Of a DNA stretch of 64,000 nt, positions 59,101 to 64,000 are shown in pieces (position 1 is the first letter of the stretch; each line of letters starts with the position of its first letter). The stretch comes from Phoronis australis (taxonomy: Eukaryota > Phoronida > Phoronidae). A program made the position numbers and the translations under genes. The stretch spans positions 294,623 through 358,622 of the forward strand of contig NMRA01000464.1 in NCBI GenBank assembly GCA_002633005.1. Direction: 5' to 3'. A model generated the notes under the pieces. It ran no database searches. It was not told where the DNA came from and was given only the letters and a program-made list of their open reading frames with translations.

Positions 59101-60389
59101 CATTTTTCTAGCTGCTATTAACCCAACCTCTGTTTAGAATCGTCATGTAACAATATAAGATTGGTCTGGTACAAACAATGTTGTTTTTGGCCAAATTAGT
59201 AGCAAAAATCACAATCACTCACATGAAGATTGGTATTGGATTTGGATACTAGTGTCTGATGTCACTCTTCATGTGTGCGCTCATGATTAGACTCTTGATC
59301 TTGTACTGTTCCTTACTGAGATCACATGTGGTATATTGGCTTCGGTTGAACTGATAGTTTGTTATTGCTGAAGACCTGGTGCAATAACTATGGCTTTGAG
59401 CAATGACAAAGTTTGAATTCTTCCAAGTCCACTAAGGAACAAGTTGAGACAGGGATATATACAGGGCTTGGAGTTTTCCTTTTTTTGTTTTTATTTCCTC
59501 TTATTTGATTTCCAGCTTCTTTTTATCATCATTTTTGGCTAACTTGATTCGTGCAAAAACATTTATTTCAGTTTAATTTTACAACACAAAAATATTTCTA
59601 TCACACAAGCCTATTTGTGAAATGATAGATCACCTGGAAAATTTTCCTCTTATAGTCATTCCAATTCCTGTATATACGGTAGTGGTAAGCTGTTCAGATT
59701 AAAATTTATTCTTTTTCACATAAGACGCAATTATAGCAACTTTAAGGGATTTAATTCAAAGGAAATCTGGAAGCTAGAAGACACTATCTGATAAGCGCAT
59801 TCTGAAATAACAATTGTGCTTGTATTTTCCAAGATGTTCAACACACATTGTTAGGTTGAGGGATAGGGTTCATTCCACCATCCTTGGGCTTTCAGAGTAC
59901 CCTCCTAAAACCATTCCATAGGTTTGTACAAGATACGACACTCAACTGGGTGATTTTCTCTAACAATTTCTCTTCAAAATGGTGCTTGAAAAAATCCCTA
60001 CCAAAGCAAACTTTTTCCCATGAATACAACGGGTTTCACTCTGGAAGTTAAAAACACTGCAAATGGTACCTTTTTCCTACTGCAAAAGGGGTTTTAATAC
60101 GACGAACCTGTATTTTTAAAACCTTGGGCACCATACTCAGTTTTGACATAGGAATCTCTGAGCCGACTTCTTCAAGCTTAATGGGTGAAAAAGACAGCTG
60201 TCAAAGAATTACTCCGAAAGGATTCAGTTGTTAGCATTAGCTCTTATAAAAAGATTGTGCATTTGAAACATTAGGCTACAATTTTATTGAAGTCCAAACC
60301 TCGGACCACAAACAATGTTTTTTAGCCACTGTCTAAATGGGTGGAGATTCTTCTAGTACCAGATATGCACAAAACTAAAGGTTAGGGCC

Positions 60390-60830
60390 CATTTGGAACA
60401 CCTCTCGGGTATTTTCGTAGCTACAAATTTACCCTCGGAACATCTGGAGCACCTCTGCTATTTTCCTATTTACATGTACAAATTTTTCTTAGAAACACTT
60501 CAGGTATTTTCGTAGCCTCAAATATCTTCTCGGAGGTGAATGTTATCCAAAATATGGCAAGTCACATGATCTTCAATCTTGTCAATAATAGGCTAACTGA
60601 AGTCCGCACACATGCAGAAAGCGTTCACCTATTAGGTGAAATTTGAGGTTACGAAAACACCCGAGGTGTTCTGGATGCCCTTGGAAGTTAATGTTTTCAG
60701 TGCATGCTCGAACTTTATGGCCAATCATTCTCCACTAAGTTTGATAATCACGCAGGTTAAATTCACCTCCAATGAGAAGTTTGAGGCCTCGAATATACCC
60801 AAGGTGATCTGAATGGCTTAGGACCCTCAA
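60390..60830. repeat. Degenerate inverted (fold-back) repeat cluster
   Basis: A block like 'acacctcgggtattttcgta' + 'gcctcaaat' + 'cggaggtgaat' occurs about four times, twice in each orientation, around a centre near 60600. It is non-coding and may be an old MITE. Confidence 0.5.
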
Positions 60831-61169
60831 GTTGTGCGGGTACCACCTCAAAAAGGGAAATGGGGAAGAAAAAATTAGTATGTCAACGAGGTGAGGGGTG
60901 TAGCTTGAGAATTTTGGCTACCTGGAGGGTCGAAAATTGTGTAGTTCTAGGAGGTGAAGACTGTGTAGGCTGCAAAGTGGTGGAAATTGGGGGCCAGCAG
61001 TGTCTACTGTAACACTGTACAAAGACGGAGAGGGGGAAGGGGGGGGGGTGCGGCAAGGGGGCCATGGCCCAGCCAAAAATTCTCCCAGATTCCATTTGGT
61101 ACTTTGGGGGTGCAAATGTCTGAAGGGCAAAATACTCTGCCCTTGCTCCAACCCCCTCCCCCCTAACTC

Positions 61170-61228
61170 AAAATCCTGGATCCGATCCCCTGCTGTAAGA
61201 TCTTACAGCAGGGGAGGATCCAGGATTT
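61170..61228. repeat. Near-perfect 59 bp palindrome
   Basis: The arms AAATCCTGGATCC + GATCCCCTGCTGTAAGA and their inverse meet at AGATCT with no loop. They differ only by a two-base indel. A G-rich stretch (61030-61070) lies just upstream. Confidence 0.85.
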
Positions 61229-61419
61229 CGGGATGTTTTCAATTCATAAAAAGCGTTCAAAAATGAAACTGAAAAATGCCAAGCCGGTGAAGTGAAAAGA
61301 GTGAAGCCATTGTTAATTCAGATTTATTTTCCTAATAAGTAGTCGATAATTACATGATTTTACTTCAGTTATTTGGTAATATCACAACATATAAACAGCT
61401 ACCTCACCAGACAGTTCCC

Positions 61420-61620
61420 CCCCCCCCGACCGCAAACGCGACCCAGTCGCAAAATAACTTTACTCTAGGGACACCTAGCGACTTCATAACGTAATACCGG
61501 ATGTCAGCATACGCAGAGCAAACTTCCTGGTTAAAAATTGCCAGCTGACAGCCAATGAAAACCATCGTTCTAGTGCGCTGTACCTGGGCCTTCACAAGCA
61601 ATCCGTGACGTCAGCTGTGG
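61420..61620 (-). promoter_or_regulatory. Possible promoter-like GC-richer segment with a CRE
   Basis: A perfect CRE, TGACGTCA, at 61606-61613, a CCAAT box near 61550 and CpG-containing sequence follow a poly-C run. It could be the ACADL promoter, but no first exon was identified, so this is tentative. Confidence 0.2.
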
Positions 61621-62496
61621 TGTAATGAATCGTGTTGTGGCCGACAGATGGCGCACACGTGGTAGTAATTAAAACAACACACGAATACCTCAACCAATAA
61701 AATACGTCTATTAATTTGCAGCGTTGTGATTAACAAACAATAGTTGACAATAAGATGCGAGACTGACGACAAACTGAACGAGAAGAGATATCACTGCTAG
61801 AGAAAGTACTAGATAACAATGTCACCAGTTACCAATAGCAACCGCACATGCAAGCGCATTACAAGTCGCAAAAGAACTAACCCTCTAGAACAATCGCTAG
61901 ACTGGTTTGAATTGACTAACAGGCTGAGACCAACACCTGTGTTAAATGTCTATACCTCAGTAGTGCTTGACTCGTGGATTTTCCGTCCGGTCCTGTGTTC
62001 CTGTCGTTCACTGTCTGGCTGAGATCGTGACTTTGCAGTTTTTGAAGTCTCCAGTCGTCTTGTTCGGTGCGGTCTGCTCGGTCTGCCTCTGTTAGTGCCT
62101 TAAGTAGCCCCTTTGGAGCCATCACGTGATGGTCCCACCTTTTTCAGTACATTTCCCTTATGACCAGCTAATCAACTGTCCTATCGAAAATTCTTGCATA
62201 ACTGCCACCTCTCTCAAATTTGCTACACCAGGGGTGTGCCTAATTTCCGGGGGATCGCTATTTAACTGTCACTCTAGTGACGTAGAATCTCAGTTGGTGT
62301 TTAACTATCTTAAAGAAAATTCTTGCATAACCGTGGGCGTGCCCATCCTCCGAGGAATCCCAACTATCACAGAGGTATGCATATCCCCTGGGAATCCTCC
62401 GAGGAATCTCAACTATCACAGAAGTATGCATATCCCCTGGGAATAATTTAAGACATGCTTGCATGCACGTGGGAAACAGTGCCTCATTATATTACA
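61621..62496 (-). mobile_element. Probable LTR of an LTR retrotransposon
   Basis: A 876 bp stretch bounded by TGTAAT and ATTACA. Directly outside its right end is a run that reads on the - strand as AACAAAGGGGGGGAG, a polypurine-tract-like sequence, so it would be a 3' LTR in - orientation. No second LTR lies in the window, and a clear poly(A) signal was not found inside. Confidence 0.4.
62347..62444 (+). repeat. 49 bp tandem duplication
   Basis: Two adjacent copies of CCTCCGAGGAATC + ACTATCACAGAGGTATGC + ATATCCCCTGGGAAT, differing at a few positions, inside the probable LTR. A separate 20-base block 'gaaaattcttgcataac' is also doubled (62186, 62313). Confidence 0.85.
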
Positions 62497-62971
62497 CTCC
62501 CCCCCTTTGTTAAGCCAAAACATTTACACTATAAATTTTTGGGAAGTCGTAGATCTTTCGACAATGGAAAGTTTCACCCAGGTGATCGCCATACAACTGC
62601 AATGGATATACAAACAAAAAAAAATAAAAATTATAAAACACGAAAAGTCGTCAGCCTCCAGATGATCGTTAAACAGGTTAACAAACAGCATCTCACAACG
62701 AAATATCAACCACAATAAACTATTATCCCAACAATGAATATAATGTAACGCTCACATACAGTGCGTTTCTATTACTAAGCGAACTTTATACCAACCCCTT
62801 ATTACATAAACAAATATACTTTATATTTATTAAAATTTTAATTAAGTCATAGTTCCCTTTAAACCAAGTCTACCAAAATATCTCATATCATAACTAAATA
62901 ACAACCATGATGGTGCCACCCAAACTAAACTAACTAAAAATATAGTACGTTACACCTACATATGTAATCAT

Positions 62972-63190
62972 TCATAACCGTAGCGGATGAGTCTGCGGCG
63001 TTTGAAAAAAATCGGACGCCAGCAGACTCTCCGGTACGTCTGCTACCACCACAGGCATATGCCTGGTTTTTCCCCGTATCTCCACCTCCAGCGAGAAAAT
63101 GTCGACCACTTCCGCCACACATTCCCTCCGGTCATATCGGACCTGGGCGTATTGGGTGTCGATTTCTTTCAACCTTGCCAGGGTGTCCAC
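62972..63190 (-). pseudogene. Retropepsin-like fragment of an LTR retrotransposon
   Basis: The - strand frame contains FSLEVEIRGKTRHMPVVVAD, then VPESLLASDFFQ, resembling the C-terminal half of Ty3/Gypsy-type aspartic proteases (VAD-x-LLG-x-DFL). The active-site DTG is not visible, and no reverse transcriptase follows before the polypurine tract about 480 bases on, so the internal region would be deleted. Confidence 0.35.
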
Positions 63191-63199
63191 ATTAGTGCT

Positions 63200-64000
63200 A
63201 GGGCGTCCATTTGGACGCCCAGGACGTACGCTGCATGAAGGCCTGCTTCTGGGACAATTTGGGATCGGATGCTATGTCGATAATAGTCGCTTAAAGGGGC
63301 CTCTCTTTAAAACCTTTTCCCTTTTAGTATATAATAAAATAAAACGGAGATACATGGATTTCCAAGCTCTAGTAGTAAAGTACTACCAAACCATACTCAA
63401 ATTTTCATGAAAACGGCAAGATGTGCAGAGATGTTTGACAGCCAAGTTTGCCTCCTAAGCATAGTCTCAGCGATAATGCATGTCTGCCATAACATGAGCT
63501 GAAATAGGTACGCGAGAACTCGAGATTTCTCAAGGACAACGTATGTCCATGACAACATGCATCATCTCTTTCAGTAATAAAATGGCAATACATGAATAAT
63601 CTTGTTCACGCAGGAAATAGCCAATGATGACTGTTACTCTGAAGGGAATTTATTCACAAGGCTCATAAATTAAACATTTTATTTTTGAAATCAAGCCTTT
63701 CAGTATTGGCTACCCATTGTGTAGCTGCGCTGGCCCATGCAGTTCAGACAGTGGGACTGTCTACCCACCGTGCTCTGCCCCTGATACAGTAGACAGTAGT
63801 TAATCTGCTGTGCATGAACTTGGAATCCTGCTTAATCTCAACTCGAATCAAGATGAAGTAGGCGAGCACAGCAGATCCACTAATACTCACAGCCAGACAG
63901 GACCTAGCCCCTTAGTCTCAATCAGCTGCATGGGTGCACCAGAAGGGTGTAGGCCTATTGCCTAACCAACACTGCCACAAGCACCAGTGGCAGATTTAGA
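63200..64000. other. Right end of window, nothing recognised
   Basis: Short open frames only. A possible short - strand exon with a GTGAGT donor near 63891 was considered but has no family match. Confidence 0.4.

Larger units (their letters stand above)
56161..61400. other. ACADL upstream intron or flank, no exon found
   Basis: The - strand was searched by eye for the missing ACADL N-terminus (the segment before CWESAG) and no convincing exon was found. A repeat-like stretch begins near 56198 (TTTAAAAGGATACTAAACC). The cluster at 60390-60830 and the palindrome at 61170-61228 lie here. Nothing else was recognised. Confidence 0.5.

Noticed and set aside
61404-61601. 65-residue - strand frame next to a donor-like GTGAGG, considered as ACADL exon 1
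   Set aside because: It does not resemble a mitochondrial transit peptide or the conserved segment before exon A; the Gly run comes from a poly-C tract.
1-64000. CRISPR arrays, bacterial operons, tRNA or rRNA genes
   Set aside because: None seen; gene structure is eukaryotic throughout.

Overview
The window is a piece of an animal nuclear genome: AT-rich, with spliced genes, GT-AG introns of 0.5 to 6.6 kb, and many decayed transposable elements. The gene content (HAT1, KANSL1, ACADL) and the repeats (a non-LTR LINE, a Penelope-like element, TTAA-flanked THAP elements, CTCF-motif arrays) suggest a slowly evolving marine invertebrate, probably a bilaterian. The species cannot be named from the sequence. 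Three protein genes are supported by reading exons, splice sites and phases directly.

Layout. (1) 1-10.7 kb, + strand: the last three coding exons of HAT1, the type B histone acetyltransferase, ending at 10454 with a poly(A) signal at 10672. Its introns hold a decayed LINE split by a 1.7 kb TTAA-flanked transposon, and the first of three arrays of CTCF-like motifs (7.56-9.06 kb). (2) 10.7-14 kb: gene-free sequence between two convergent genes. (3) 15.5-38.1 kb, - strand: complete KANSL1, scaffold of the NSL histone-acetylation complex. Its eight coding exons agree in phase and give 1153 residues. Its introns hold a second CTCF-like array (19.6-20.8 kb), two copies of a 180 bp MITE, and a 1.05 kb inverted-repeat element. 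A candidate promoter lies near 38.6-38.9 kb. (4) 39-45.7 kb: intergenic, no gene recognised. (5) 45.8-56.2 kb, - strand: the last six coding exons of ACADL, mitochondrial long-chain acyl-CoA dehydrogenase (342 residues). The N-terminal exons were not found. Its introns hold a second THAP-bearing TTAA element, a Penelope-like element with inverted arms and hammerhead-like motifs, and the third CTCF-like array. (6) 56.2-64 kb: no gene recognised; a fold-back repeat cluster, a near-perfect palindrome and a probable LTR-retrotransposon remnant.

Main points. Two transposons of almost equal size (1679 and 1609 bp), both flanked by TTAA and with related termini, each carry a THAP-domain ORF on the - strand and, converging on it, an ORF on the + strand. 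In the first element the + ORF has the Cys-rich 'ballast' domain otherwise known from the P2X7 receptor tail. In the second only the acidic N-terminal half remains. This looks like a Kolobok-type family with two accessory genes. In addition, an intronic repeat present at three loci carries at least nine exact matches to the CTCF core motif. Finally, KANSL1 next to ACADL, in the same order and orientation as human KANSL1L-ACADL, looks like old conserved microsynteny. HAT1 and KANSL1 both act in histone acetylation and lie tail to tail; ACADL belongs to mitochondrial fatty-acid oxidation and has no obvious functional link to them.
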